A stretch of 64,000 bases of DNA from UBA1447 sp964612185 (GTDB lineage Bacteria > Bacillota > Clostridia > Oscillospirales > Acutalibacteraceae). The notes beneath the pieces were generated by a model. That model made no database searches. It saw nothing but the letters and a program-made list of their open reading frames with translations, and was not told the DNA's origin. Location of the stretch: NCBI GenBank assembly GCA_964612185.1, contig CAZTCR010000009.1, positions 24,741 through 88,740 of the forward strand. Reading direction: 5' to 3'. Every line of letters starts with the position of its first letter. The stretch's first letter is position 1. This document shows positions 16,001 to 24,088 of this stretch, piece after piece. The position numbers were made by a program, and so were the translations under genes.

Positions 16001-16911
16001 TCGATGAGGGCGGCAATATTCAGGTCGTCAGGCTTCAAATTTGACAGTTTCGTCAAAATCTCCGTATTCAAGGCGGTCAGTACCATGTTCACCGTATCTT
16101 TATCGACGCCGAGTTTTGAGCGCACAGCATCCATGTCGATGGCCGGGGTAATCACCCGGACAAGGTTCTTCAGACCGTCATCGGTAATCTGATATTGTTC
16201 GAGCAGCGCGGCAACATCCGGTTTTTTCATATCGACACCGAAAGCCGCGAGCATGGCGGCAGTGTCCAGCTTGGAAGTGTCAAGCAGCGCTGACAAATCC
16301 ATTTCCGTATCCTTTGAGGCGGCGGAAAGCCGCTTGAGCGTGTCCGGCGTCAGGCGGTTGAGAACGGTTATCGCCGTTTCTTTATCCAACCCGGTTGATT
16401 GTTTCACCGCGTCCCAGTCGACGGCGGGGAGAATGGCTGTGATAATCGACCGGAATTGGCTGTCCGTCAAATCCAGCTCACTCATCAGCGACGGAATGTC
16501 CGCGCCGGAAAAGTCCGCGCCCTGACCGGCAAACGCCCCTGTGCCCGATGCCGACGCGTCCGCCTGGCCGATCATGTAGTACACAGCAAGGGCTTGGGTA
16601 AAATCCTTTTCCAGCTTTGCCCGGTCTATGCCCGCTTTCAGGGTGTAGGTTCCATCGCTGTCGGGCGCGTAAGCGTCCTTCCATTGGGCAAGTTCATCGT
16701 CGGCTAAAACAAGCTGCACCGCTTTATAGCTGTCTTTACTGACGGTTTCGGGCACAGCGTACTCAAACCCGCCGTTTTGAATACCGACATCAATGAGGTC
16801 TGATGTATAATTCGGCAGCGCAAGGTCGCAAACCGCCTGCACAATGAGCAGAGCGATAATGACAGCGACATAGCGCTTATATTTCCCGAGACTCTTGAGA
16901 ATCTTCAGCAT
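13033..16911 (-). CDS. ABC exporter half-transporter with giant extracytoplasmic repeat insertion
   Basis: 1292 residues against ~580-620 for the family. Membrane helix 1 lies at residues ~13-33; helix 2 starts only near residue 760. Between them are about 720 residues, predicted outside the membrane, dominated by six repeats of ~91-97 residues. Each repeat has a core like LLPAVDWDAVKxxTGLDKET followed by VLxxLxxxTLxxLS (cores near 160, 254, 345, 442, 533 and 624) and then a phrase like LIDxSKLD. The ATPase domain is at the C-terminus: Walker A GSTGCGKST, signature VSGGQKQR, Walker B IYIFDDSFSALD with Asp in place of the catalytic Glu. This is the degenerate-site partner of the downstream subunit. 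It overlaps marR by 7 nt. Confidence 0.93.
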   Translation of the reverse strand: MLKILKSLGKYKRYVAVIIALLIVQAVCDLALPNYTSDLIDVGIQNGGFEYAVPETVSKDSYKAVQLVLADDELAQWKDAYAPDSDGTYTLKAGIDRAKLEKDFTQALAVYYMIGQADASASGTGAFAGQGADFSGADIPSLMSELDLTDSQFRSIITAILPAVDWDAVKQSTGLDKETAITVLNRLTPDTLKRLSAASKDTEMDLSALLDTSKLDTAAMLAAFGVDMKKPDVAALLEQYQITDDGLKNLVRVITPAIDMDAVRSKLGVDKDTVNMVLTALNTEILTKLSNLKPDDLNIAALIDFSKLDVEKLMKLSGSGNGNMDLTAMMAGLSAAEKKALMRAVLPAIDRKALSEETGLPVKVIDVLLDKLDTETLLTMMQGDFTMDLSTADLLDCIDAAKINYGKLIGSLGAGILNTDFGSLLSGNTLTDAEKGQVLEALLPAVDTAKLSQKTGMPEQAIRVFLENIDTATLLQMTASGGTASTGPVDFSRCIDYSKLDYAAIFAVTGTGAMPVDLSGMTDKELKTYMDLLLPAVNWQTVKNKTGFDQKTLTDILNTLDAEELRKLSAAMGNGANASVMEGLIDFKKVDIQAAGDALGLGLPELLERSGMTDDEWQKLVASVSAAVKWDEVQSRFGIDKETADLVLSAATPATAKTLLGMADGTAFDTAALIDSNKIDTTALMNALNIDTSSLAAMMRSIPEGLVPVFRNILLPVRDMMNEKTKSLGASVLHSSAVQFAKSEYERIGKNPDSVQTAYLWKSGALMLAVTLVMIAASIGVGYLASKTGAGVGRDLRDKVFEKVVRFSSHDIDKFSTASLITRSTNDIQQVQFMMTMVLRILLYAPILSIGSIIMVARTGANMWWIVAAALGVIFAVMAILLVVTMPKFKRMQKLVDKVNLVSREILTGLPVIRAFGREKEEEERFDDPNRELTKTMLFVNRIMSGMLPLLMMGMFLLAVVIVWVSAIRIDAGTLEVGSMTAFITYALMIVIGFLMMTALSVVLPRAAVAAKRINEIIDTEPSVSDPVEVEEILEKKGAVAFHHVDFAYPGAVSNTLSDIHFTAQPGGTTAIIGSTGCGKSTLVSLIPRFYDVTAGEITVDGKDIRKLRQHDLREMIGYVPQKAVLFSGTIASNLRFGAPGANDEEIRAAAGIAQAEDFINEKTEQYEAPIAQGGGNVSGGQKQRLSIARAVAKKPKIYIFDDSFSALDFKTDIALRKALSLNMADSTVIIVAQRISTILHADQIVVLDEGRIAGIGTHRQLMETCEVYSQIAQSQLSQQEIDDSLAGKETI

Positions 16912-17402
16912 TCGTTTTTATTCCCTCCCGATGTTTTGGCTAAAACCGTTGTGCCGGCATCTTTGTGCGGATGGTCACGCTCGATAAACGCTCTCGCTAA
17001 AATGTCAATCCTTGCGCAAATCCTCAGGAATTCTTCCGTATCCTTCTCCCCGAGTGCTTCGAGTAATTGCCGCAGACCGTCTATGTTTTCATCATATTTG
17101 GCTTTGGCGAAATCGCTGCCTTTGCGCGTAAGGCTCACCGTGACTTTCCGCCGGTCGGCCGTATCATGGGAACGCTCAATGAATTGCTTCTTTTCCAACC
17201 CGTTGAGCGTGTTGGCAATCCTCGCCGTGGACAGGTTGAATGTATCGCTGAGAACGGTTGGATTGACAGGTGTTGTTTGAAAACTTAAAAACGCGAGAAC
17301 AGCCATCTCGCCCTTGGATACTTCCCGTATCCCTTCAGCAGGACCCCTGAACAGAACAATCAAATAGCGGAACAGTTCTTGTGCCGCCTTGGTGCTGTCC
17401 AT
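16905..17402 (-). CDS. MarR-family transcriptional regulator
   Basis: A 165-residue winged-helix regulator. The recognition region is PTVLSDTFNLSTARIANTLNGLEKKQFIERSHD and the wing is DRRKVTVSLTRKG (residues ~48-100), flanked by the dimerisation helices. Start ATG 17402 follows GGAGG. It is the first gene of an operon with the two exporter genes and overlaps the next by 7 nt, so it probably represses its own operon and responds to a transported compound. A candidate operator lies between its -10 box and start codon. Confidence 0.92.
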   Translation of the reverse strand: MDSTKAAQELFRYLIVLFRGPAEGIREVSKGEMAVLAFLSFQTTPVNPTVLSDTFNLSTARIANTLNGLEKKQFIERSHDTADRRKVTVSLTRKGSDFAKAKYDENIDGLRQLLEALGEKDTEEFLRICARIDILARAFIERDHPHKDAGTTVLAKTSGGNKNEC

Positions 17403-17418
17403 ATTCCACCTCCATTAG

Positions 17419-17466
17419 CTAACAAGTGATAGATACTATTATATAAGAGCAATATTTGTATGTCAA
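17419..17466 (-). promoter_or_regulatory. marR-exporter promoter with candidate operator
   Basis: Minus strand: TTGACA (17466-17461), exactly 17 nt, TATAAT (17443-17438), a consensus sigma-A promoter. CTAACAAGTGATAG (17419-17432), just downstream, is an imperfect palindrome (five of seven pairs match) and a plausible MarR site; the operator part is inference. Confidence 0.75.
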
Positions 17467-17516
17467 TACAAAAAATCGTTTCCTTAACAGAAAAGATCTT
17501 CTCGCAAATAAAAAGA

Positions 17517-17549
17517 AGCCGGAAAAAGCATTGCTGCGTTCTTCCGGCT
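17517..17549 (-). terminator. Terminator of the acyl-CoA synthetase gene
   Basis: AGCCGGAA and TTCCGGCT form an 8-bp stem, followed on the minus strand by TCTTTTTATTT. It separates this gene from the marR promoter ~50 nt further on. Confidence 0.8.
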
Positions 17550-17601
17550 GTCTTATTACAGTTTATCGACTGCGCGGTACCCTTTACTTATCTTGCTGCA
17601 A

Positions 17602-19236
17602 TCAGTTCGTTGTCTGCGCTTCCACAAGCCTCGTCCCGCAGTAAATCTCCCGCAGCTTCGGTTTTTCGATTTTGCCGGTCGGATTGCGCGGCACATCCGC
17701 AAAGATGATTTTGCGCGGCCGCTTGTACCGCGGCAAATCGACGCAGAATTCATTGATATCCGCTTCCGTACAGTCCGCGCCGGGTTTGAGCTGAATAATC
17801 GCGGCCGCCATCTCGCCAAGGCGTTCGTCCGGCAAACCGATAACCGCCACATCGCAGACAGCCGGGTGCGCGCGCAAAAAGTCTTCGATTTGTACGGGAT
17901 ATAAATTTTCTCCGCCGGATATAATCACATCCTTTTTGCGGTCAACCAAATAGATAAAGCCGTCTTCATCCTCCCGCGCGACATCGCCGGTATACAGCCA
18001 GCCATCCTTGAGCAGCTCGGCCGTCGCCTTCGCGTTGTTGAAGTAGCACTTCATAACGCCGGGGCCTTTTACCGTCAGCTCACCGACTTCACCCCGGGCG
18101 ACGGGTTTGCCGTTTTCGTCTACAATCGATGTTTCCCACAGGTAGCCGGCCTTGCCGATTGCGCCGACCTTATGGATGTTTTCCACCCCGAGGTGTACGC
18201 AGCCCGGTCCGCTCGATTCGCTCAGACCGTAGTTGGTGTCGTAATCATGGTTCGGGAATATCTGCTTCCAGCGGCGGATTAAGCTCGGCGGTACCGGCTG
18301 CGCGCCGATGTGCATAAGGCGCCACTGGCTCAAGCGGTAATCTTCCAGCTGCAAGTCCCCGCGCTCGATGGCGTCCAGAATGTCCTGCGCCCAAGGCACC
18401 AGCAGCCAGACAATCGTCGCTTTCTCCTCGGATACGGCGCGTAAAACCCATTCCGGTTTGACCCCGCGCAAGATAACCGCTCTGCCGCCCACGAGCAAGC
18501 TGCCGAACCAGTGCATTTTAGCCCCTGTATGGTACAGCGGCGGGATGCAGAGGAAAACATCGTCGTGCGTTTGCGAATGATGGTTTTGCTCTGTCAGGCA
18601 GGAAGCCACCAGGGAACTGTGGGTGTGCAGGATGGCCTTCGGTTTCCCTGTTGTGCCGGATGAAAAGTAAATGGCAGCATCATCGTCGTCCGCAAGCGCT
18701 ACTGCCGGCGCGATGGAGGAGCAGTAATGCACCATTGTATCATAGCTGTCCGCGAAGGTCGGTTTGTTGTCGCCCACATAGAAAAAGGTTTTCACCCCAT
18801 GCAGGTGGTCAAATATTTGCTCTACGCGCCCGATGAATTCCGGCCCGAACACCAGCGCGTCCGCTTCGGCGAGTTCCAGGCAGTACTTGATTTCGTCCCC
18901 GGTATAGCGGAAGTTCAGCGGCACGGCGAGCGCGCCGGTCTTGAGCACACCAAAATATATCGGCAGCCACTCCAGGCAGTTCATGAGCAGTATCGCCACT
19001 TTGTCGCCCTTTTGTATGCCGCGGGTGAGCAGCAGGTTGGCAAAGCGGTTTGCCTTGATGTCAAATTCCTTCCAGGTCATTTCCCTGCGGTATTTTTCGT
19101 TTGAACCGGACTCGATTAAATTGTATTCCCGCCAGGTGACCGCGTGGTCGGGCTGGTTGGCGGGATTGATTTCCACAAGAGAAACCTCATTCGGGTAAAT
19201 TCTCGCATTTTTTTCCAGGAAATCGGTGATGGCCAT
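17602..19236 (-). CDS. AMP-dependent acyl-CoA synthetase / ligase
   Basis: A 544-residue ANL-superfamily enzyme: it activates a carboxylate with ATP to an acyl-adenylate and transfers it to CoA. Motifs: phosphate loop YFSSGTTGKPKA (~190-201), YGLSESSG, the WLYTGDVAREDEDGFIYLVDRKKDVI hinge region and the catalytic Lys context NPTGKIEKPKLRE near the end. Substrate unknown; the architecture fits medium- or long-chain acyl-CoA or related acids. The start is ATG 19236, with GGAG 5 nt upstream. Residues ~32-60 look like a small duplication (HAVTWREY.. and EMTWKEFD..). Monocistronic between its own promoter and terminator. Confidence 0.92.
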   Translation of the reverse strand: MAITDFLEKNARIYPNEVSLVEINPANQPDHAVTWREYNLIESGSNEKYRREMTWKEFDIKANRFANLLLTRGIQKGDKVAILLMNCLEWLPIYFGVLKTGALAVPLNFRYTGDEIKYCLELAEADALVFGPEFIGRVEQIFDHLHGVKTFFYVGDNKPTFADSYDTMVHYCSSIAPAVALADDDDAAIYFSSGTTGKPKAILHTHSSLVASCLTEQNHHSQTHDDVFLCIPPLYHTGAKMHWFGSLLVGGRAVILRGVKPEWVLRAVSEEKATIVWLLVPWAQDILDAIERGDLQLEDYRLSQWRLMHIGAQPVPPSLIRRWKQIFPNHDYDTNYGLSESSGPGCVHLGVENIHKVGAIGKAGYLWETSIVDENGKPVARGEVGELTVKGPGVMKCYFNNAKATAELLKDGWLYTGDVAREDEDGFIYLVDRKKDVIISGGENLYPVQIEDFLRAHPAVCDVAVIGLPDERLGEMAAAIIQLKPGADCTEADINEFCVDLPRYKRPRKIIFADVPRNPTGKIEKPKLREIYCGTRLVEAQTTN

Positions 19237-19364
19237 TTTAACTCCATTCCACCGCCATAGGTGGCGGCACAAAATATTTTTAAACAGCGTTTGAAAAACC
19301 GTCCCCCGTACAATCGTAAAGGAGGACGGTAATTAATTTTAACATCATGATTATTGTTTTTCAA
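19237..19364 (-). promoter_or_regulatory. Promoter and hairpin leader of the acyl-CoA synthetase gene
   Basis: Minus strand: TTGAAA (19364-19359), 17-nt spacer, TAAAAT (19341-19336). The transcript should begin almost exactly at a hairpin formed by ACCGTCC and GGACGGT (19330-19298), which is followed by TTTTTC, the form of an intrinsic terminator. A second short hairpin (CCGCCA/TGGCGG) lies just before the ribosome site. Either a premature terminator (attenuator) or a 5' stabiliser is possible. Confidence 0.55.
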
Positions 19365-19407
19365 GAGTTTTTTGCATTAAACCTTTAAAGTGTTAAAAAC
19401 AGCACTT

Positions 19408-20919
19408 TCAAATGTCTTCAACAACGATTGTCGCCTTGCGGGTTTCAATTTCGACGAGCATGTTTTTATAAGTTTCCTCGTCGATTTTCACCTTCTTGCG
19501 GATGACGATGTACGCCGCATAAATTAAAACAATCGGCGCGACAACCATGCTGACCCTGAGCCAAAAAGTGATGCTCGGCGGCGCAGCGGCAAGGATATCT
19601 TTAATCCGCTGCGTCTTTTCCAAATCGGTTATCTCTTTGAGGTTCGCTTGCTTTTCCACTGCCGATATGCCGTTGGTGATGCTGAGCATCCCGATGACAA
19701 GGTAGGCGACCGTGATGATGGCTTGCTGCAGGGCGCTGCCCATTTTTGCCATAAACGGGCGCAGGGAGAAAATGATGGCCTCATCGCGTGAACCGGTCTT
19801 ATACTCGTTGTACTCGATGGTGTTGGTGAGGTAAATGGTGATCACCATGTAGATGAGCGACTGGCCGAAGCCAATGATAAATGCTTCCAGCAGGATGACG
19901 GCAAGCTGAACACCCGCCGGCGCGCCGATGGCGGGCAGCAGTGTACCGAATACCATAAACATCAAATAACCGACCGCGGTGGTTACCATGGCGAGAGTGG
20001 ACATTTTTCTGCGTGACATTTTCGCCGCGAGGCGCGGGTACAAAATGTTGATGGCGACGGAAGCGAGCGCATACAGCGCCACGAACAGGGTGACATAAGT
20101 GCCGTTGTAGCCGAACGAAAGATACATATAATTCACGCCGAACGCGGTCAGCAGCGCGCTGCCCACATTGTACAGCAGCATCACAAGTGCCACCCACAGG
20201 AGCTGGTCGTTCTTAAAAATTACGCTGACCATTTTTTTCAGCCCGATGTGCTCGTCCTTTTCAAGGTGCGCCGTTTTGTTTTCCCGCACAAAAAAGTAGA
20301 CGACAATTTGGCTTACACTCAACGCGACCGCGATAAATATGGCAACCGCTCTAAATCCGCTGATGGAACTCCCGCCGATCGCGCCTTCGCCGTTGGTCAG
20401 CATGGGGATAAGCCCCATGGCCAGTATCGCGCCGATCATGGCAAACAGGTTCGCATAGGAAGTGAGTTTATCGCGTTTTTTCGGGTCGCTCGTCAAGGAC
20501 GGCAGCATGGACCAATAGCCGATGTCGTTCATCGTCCAGGTAATGTCCCAAAACAGGTAGAGCACCGCAAAAAGAATGACAAAGTTCCAGCCGTCCACAC
20601 GGTTGCTGAACATAATGACCAGCACAACAGCGTTGAGCAATGCCCCGATAATAATCCACGGCTTGAACTTGCCGACCTTGGTGCGCGTGTTTTCAATAAT
20701 GCCGCCCATAACCGGGTCGTTCACCGCGTCCCATACGCGCGCAATGACCAGAATCGTGCCGATTGCCCCAAACTGCTGTGTTGTTAAGCTGCGGGTGAAA
20801 AGTACATAGGTCAGTAAAAAGTTTGCAAACAGATTGTACGCCATATCACGGCCCATGCCGGGGACGGTATAGGTCCATTTGTTGCGGTTGAATCGTTTTT
20901 CTTCCGTCAGCTGAGTCAC
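19408..20919 (-). CDS. GPH-family (MelB-like) cation:sugar symporter
   Basis: A 503-residue major-facilitator protein with 12 membrane helices. Family marks: MGRDMAYNLFANFLLTYVLFT at the first helix, the DAVNDPVMGGIIENTRTKVGKFKPWI loop between helices 2 and 3, and the NTIEYNEYKTGSRDEAIIFS motif in the centre of the C-half, both typical for glycoside-pentoside-hexuronide:cation symporters. The start ATG 20919 has AAGGAGGG upstream. It is divergent from the secreted metallophosphoesterase gene and shares the control region with it. Substrate not deducible. Confidence 0.92.
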   Translation of the reverse strand: MTQLTEEKRFNRNKWTYTVPGMGRDMAYNLFANFLLTYVLFTRSLTTQQFGAIGTILVIARVWDAVNDPVMGGIIENTRTKVGKFKPWIIIGALLNAVVLVIMFSNRVDGWNFVILFAVLYLFWDITWTMNDIGYWSMLPSLTSDPKKRDKLTSYANLFAMIGAILAMGLIPMLTNGEGAIGGSSISGFRAVAIFIAVALSVSQIVVYFFVRENKTAHLEKDEHIGLKKMVSVIFKNDQLLWVALVMLLYNVGSALLTAFGVNYMYLSFGYNGTYVTLFVALYALASVAINILYPRLAAKMSRRKMSTLAMVTTAVGYLMFMVFGTLLPAIGAPAGVQLAVILLEAFIIGFGQSLIYMVITIYLTNTIEYNEYKTGSRDEAIIFSLRPFMAKMGSALQQAIITVAYLVIGMLSITNGISAVEKQANLKEITDLEKTQRIKDILAAAPPSITFWLRVSMVVAPIVLIYAAYIVIRKKVKIDEETYKNMLVEIETRKATIVVEDI

Positions 20920-20941
20920 AAAAACACCCTCCTTCTAAAAT

Positions 20942-20986
20942 CTGTATAGGACAATTAAATTATAACATATACAGGTGAATATACAA
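20942..20986 (-). promoter_or_regulatory. Promoter of the GPH symporter with overlapping inverted repeat
   Basis: Minus strand: TTGTAT (20986-20981), 16-nt spacer, TATAAT (20964-20959). CTGTATA (20942-20948) and TATACAG (20968-20974) are perfect 7-nt arms, 19 nt apart, that bracket the -10 box and could bind a dimeric regulator. No regulator gene is adjacent. Confidence 0.55.
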
Positions 20987-21106
20987 CATCATTATTTTGT
21001 CCGGCAAATCAAAATGAGCGGCCTTCCGCTATTTGACACCGCGGCGCGGTGTGTGGTAAAATATCGTTGTTTTGGCAGGAATATGATTGGAAGCGAGAGG
21101 TTTTTT

Positions 21107-22270
21107 ATGAAAAAGATTTGGAAAAAATTGCTTGTTGTTTTTATGGTTGCCCTTTTCGCGCTCTCTCCGGTTGCACTCGCCGCTGAACCCCCTACGCCGG
21201 CGGAAGCGGCGCACCTGAGTTTCGGCGCCGACAAAAAGTTTACCGTCATGCAGGTAACCGATGTTCAGGACGGACCGGGGCTCCTGTTTCCCACGGCAAG
21301 GTTTCTGAAAAACGCGCTCGAAAATGTAAAACCGGACCTCGTTGTGCTCACGGGGGACAACATCTCCGGCGCGAAATCCCCGACAGACGCGATTACGGCC
21401 CACACCATTGACAAGCTCATGCGCGTTTTTGACAATGCGGATGTGCCCGTGGCGGCAGTTTTCGGCAACCACGATGATGAGGGCAAAACGGCCAAAGAAG
21501 CGCAAATGGCCCTGTACATACAGTATGACTGCTTTATCGGTTATGACGAAGGCCCGGCGGTTTCCGGCGTCGGCACTTACAATGTCCCCATTTATTCGAG
21601 CACAGACCCGCAAAAAGTCGCCTTTAATATTTGGATGGTTGATTCCGGCACTTATGACACCGTTAACGGCGGCTACGCGCATGTGCAGCAGGATCAAATT
21701 GACTGGTATGTCCAAAAGAGCAATGCGCTCAAGGCGGCAAACGGCGGGGTACCGGTGCCGTCGCTGATGTTCCAGCACATCGTTGTACCGGAGGTTTATG
21801 AGGCGTTTAACGAAGTGTCATTCGGCACCCAGGGCGCTGTCGCGAAATACGGCAAATATTTCGTGTTGAACCCGGCCATGACCCGCGCGGGCGTGTTGGG
21901 CGAAGGCGCCTGCCCGCCGGATGTGAACGGCGGCCAGTTTGACGCGGTCAGGGCACAGGGTGATGTGAAGGCCATGTTTTTTGGGCACGACCATGCCAAC
22001 ACTTATGAAGTGCGGGTGCGGGGTGTGGACCTGGTTTGCTCACCGACATCCGGCATGGCGTCCTACGGCGATGAAAACCGCGGCGTCCGGGTCATCACGG
22101 TGGATGAAACCACCGCCGCCTATTCAACCCGGCTTGTCCGTTACGCGGATATGATGGACGCGGATGCGCCGCTTAACTTTGGCTACAATCTGCTCACGAA
22201 GTTTTGGGGGTTCGCGTGGCCGGTGATGAAATTCTTCTATCTTGTGACCAACTTCTTCCCCGGCGCTTAA
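21107..22270 (+). CDS. Secreted calcineurin-like metallophosphoesterase
   Basis: A 387-residue exported phosphoesterase. Start ATG 21107 (GAGAGG upstream) gives the signal peptide MKKIWKKLLVVFMVALFALSPVALAAE; the ORF extends 44 codons further upstream without a site. Metal-site motifs are visible: TDVQD (52-56; a Gln where many relatives have His), GDN (83-85), GNHDDE (120-125), FQHIV, and GHDH near residue 290. The enzyme probably hydrolyses phosphate esters at the cell surface. The protein ends in a hydrophobic stretch (FWGFAWPVMKFFYLVTNFF). It is followed by a terminator and then a GPH symporter on the same strand. Confidence 0.9.
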   Translation: MKKIWKKLLVVFMVALFALSPVALAAEPPTPAEAAHLSFGADKKFTVMQVTDVQDGPGLLFPTARFLKNALENVKPDLVVLTGDNISGAKSPTDAITAHTIDKLMRVFDNADVPVAAVFGNHDDEGKTAKEAQMALYIQYDCFIGYDEGPAVSGVGTYNVPIYSSTDPQKVAFNIWMVDSGTYDTVNGGYAHVQQDQIDWYVQKSNALKAANGGVPVPSLMFQHIVVPEVYEAFNEVSFGTQGAVAKYGKYFVLNPAMTRAGVLGEGACPPDVNGGQFDAVRAQGDVKAMFFGHDHANTYEVRVRGVDLVCSPTSGMASYGDENRGVRVITVDETTAAYSTRLVRYADMMDADAPLNFGYNLLTKFWGFAWPVMKFFYLVTNFFPGA

Positions 22271-22297
22271 TATCATCAAACAGCAGCATTCATCAGC

Positions 22298-22318
22298 GGG
22301 GCGGCCATGTGCCGCCCC
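22298..22318 (+). terminator. Terminator after metallophosphoesterase gene
   Basis: GGGGCGGC/GCCGCCCC, 5-nt loop, then TTTTTCAT. Confidence 0.85.
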
Positions 22319-22342
22319 TTTTTCATATCCGTTATTTTCCTG

Positions 22343-22371
22343 TTGCTAACAACCGGTTTTAGATGTACAAT
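22343..22371 (+). promoter_or_regulatory. Promoter of the 22430 GPH symporter
   Basis: TTGCTA (22343-22348), 17 nt, TACAAT (22366-22371). The same design (TTGCCT-17-TACAAT) precedes the paralogous symporter gene at 31861. Confidence 0.65.
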
Positions 22372-22429
22372 TTGTGTTAGATTACAGATGCGTTCCCTTT
22401 CATATGTTGCTGAAAAAGGGGGGTTCGGT

Positions 22430-23992
22430 TTGAGTAAAAAAGAAGATCTTGTTGAAGAAAAAGAGATCACCGAAGAAGACGCGCTCAAATATGTCCATCA
22501 AAACCGCCGCTATGTCGGCACCAAAGAAACCGTTGCCTATGTGCTCAATGACTTTTCTAACAGTTTCAACATCGGCAAGTACAGCAACCGCTTCATTTGG
22601 GATGTCGTGAAGATTGACTTCAAGATTGCCGCTTATGTCAACATTTTCACCGGGCTTTGGGATACCATCAATGACATTTTCATCGGTACGATTGTGGACA
22701 AAACACGCACCCGCTGGGGAAAGTTCAGACCTTACCTTTTGTTCCTGAAAATCCCGCTGACCATTGTCGGCTCGCTCTACTGGCTGCTGCCTTTTATTTT
22801 CCCGGACACAGCGGGCGATTATGTGCCGAAGCTTATTTATAATTTCACCCTCGGCGTCGTGTTGGAAACAGCCGGTACCTTTGCCGCTATTGCCGGCGGC
22901 GGGTTGATGTCTACCATCACTCCACACCCGGTTGACCGCGTACGGCTGATTACGATGGCGAACTTCTGGTCCGGCTGGTTTGGTGAAAAGCTGCCGGAGC
23001 TGATCATGGGGGTCTTTATTGACCTGATCAACAACAAAATCCTCAAGTGGAAGCTACGGGACCTTTTTGTCGGCATGGGCTTCTTCACCAGCCTCATCGC
23101 CTGCGCCGCCTCCTTCTACTTCTTTTTTGTCACCAGGGAGCGCGTACAGCAGACCATCGAAAAGCCGAGCATCAAGCAGGGGTTCAAAGCGATATTTACC
23201 AATGTACCTATTCTGCTGATTACCTTGTCGGACTTTTTAAGCGGGTTCGGTGTCGGGACCGGGCGATCAAACTACTTTATTGATGTGTTGGGCATGGCGT
23301 CGCTGGAGACGATTGTCGGCATCCCCGCAGGCCCCGTTTCAAACATCAGTTACGCCTTAATCGGACCGATCCGAAAACGGTTTTCCACCAAAGCCATCTG
23401 GATCGGGGAGGATATGTACACCGATATGTGCTGGATGGGTGTCTTCGCAGTCGGTTCCATCAACAAAAATTTCATGAAGCGCAAGGTGATGATTCCCACC
23501 TTTATGATGGAGGAATTTATCGAAATGTGGGTGTACGGTCTGCGTCATGTCATCGGTCCGGAGCTGCATAACGAGGCCATGGATTACTGCGAGTGGAAAA
23601 ACGGCTACCGGATGGAAGCCATGACCGGCGTCGCCAGGGGGCTGGTCAGAAAACTGCAGGGTATTTTCATGAGCACGATTACCAACTTAATCATGGCAAA
23701 AATCGGCTATGTTCAAGGCAAAACTATCGGCAGCCAAACGGTTTCCACAAAATACTGGCTGTTCGCGCTCGGCACCGGGGTACCGATTATTACCAGTTCG
23801 CTCGGCATTGTGCCAAAGTTCTTTTACCCCCTCACCGGCAAAAAGCGTGATATCATGTACGCAGACCTGCTTGAGAGGCGCAAACAAATGGCGGAAAGAG
23901 TCACAGCAGCCGGCGACGACGCGGAAGAACTCGCGCGTATCGCCAAGGCCGAAATCAAGGGCGAATATGTCAAAAACAGAGACACGAAATAA
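22430..23992 (+). CDS. GPH-family symporter, long-loop type, paralogue 1
   Basis: A 520-residue membrane transporter. The start is TTG 22430 behind AAAGGGGGG, matching the TTG start of its close relative at 31861; the ORF extends upstream but overlaps the promoter and terminator. Family motifs: DTINDIFIGTIVDKTRTRWGKFRPYL (helix 2-3 loop) and NEAMDYCEWKNGYRMEAMT (central motif). It carries a charged N-terminal tail of ~30 residues ending ALKYVHQNRRYVGTKET and a charged C-terminal tail. Only these three paralogues in the window (22430, 31861, 49460) have this N-terminal box. Substrate unknown. Confidence 0.9.
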   Translation: MSKKEDLVEEKEITEEDALKYVHQNRRYVGTKETVAYVLNDFSNSFNIGKYSNRFIWDVVKIDFKIAAYVNIFTGLWDTINDIFIGTIVDKTRTRWGKFRPYLLFLKIPLTIVGSLYWLLPFIFPDTAGDYVPKLIYNFTLGVVLETAGTFAAIAGGGLMSTITPHPVDRVRLITMANFWSGWFGEKLPELIMGVFIDLINNKILKWKLRDLFVGMGFFTSLIACAASFYFFFVTRERVQQTIEKPSIKQGFKAIFTNVPILLITLSDFLSGFGVGTGRSNYFIDVLGMASLETIVGIPAGPVSNISYALIGPIRKRFSTKAIWIGEDMYTDMCWMGVFAVGSINKNFMKRKVMIPTFMMEEFIEMWVYGLRHVIGPELHNEAMDYCEWKNGYRMEAMTGVARGLVRKLQGIFMSTITNLIMAKIGYVQGKTIGSQTVSTKYWLFALGTGVPIITSSLGIVPKFFYPLTGKKRDIMYADLLERRKQMAERVTAAGDDAEELARIAKAEIKGEYVKNRDTK

Positions 23993-24009
23993 ACAATGAA
24001 GACAAAAAA

Positions 24010-24046
24010 GGGCGGATGGTTTGTCATAGCAGGCAAGCATCCGTCC
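24010..24046. terminator. Terminator between convergent genes
   Basis: GGGCGGATG pairs with CATCCGTCC (one wobble). It lies between the GPH symporter (plus) and the ECF component (minus) with T-rich sequence after it on the plus strand, and could serve both. Confidence 0.65.
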
Positions 24047-24088
24047 TCATTGTTTTCTTTGGTGTAAAGTTGATGTGCTCTACAACCG

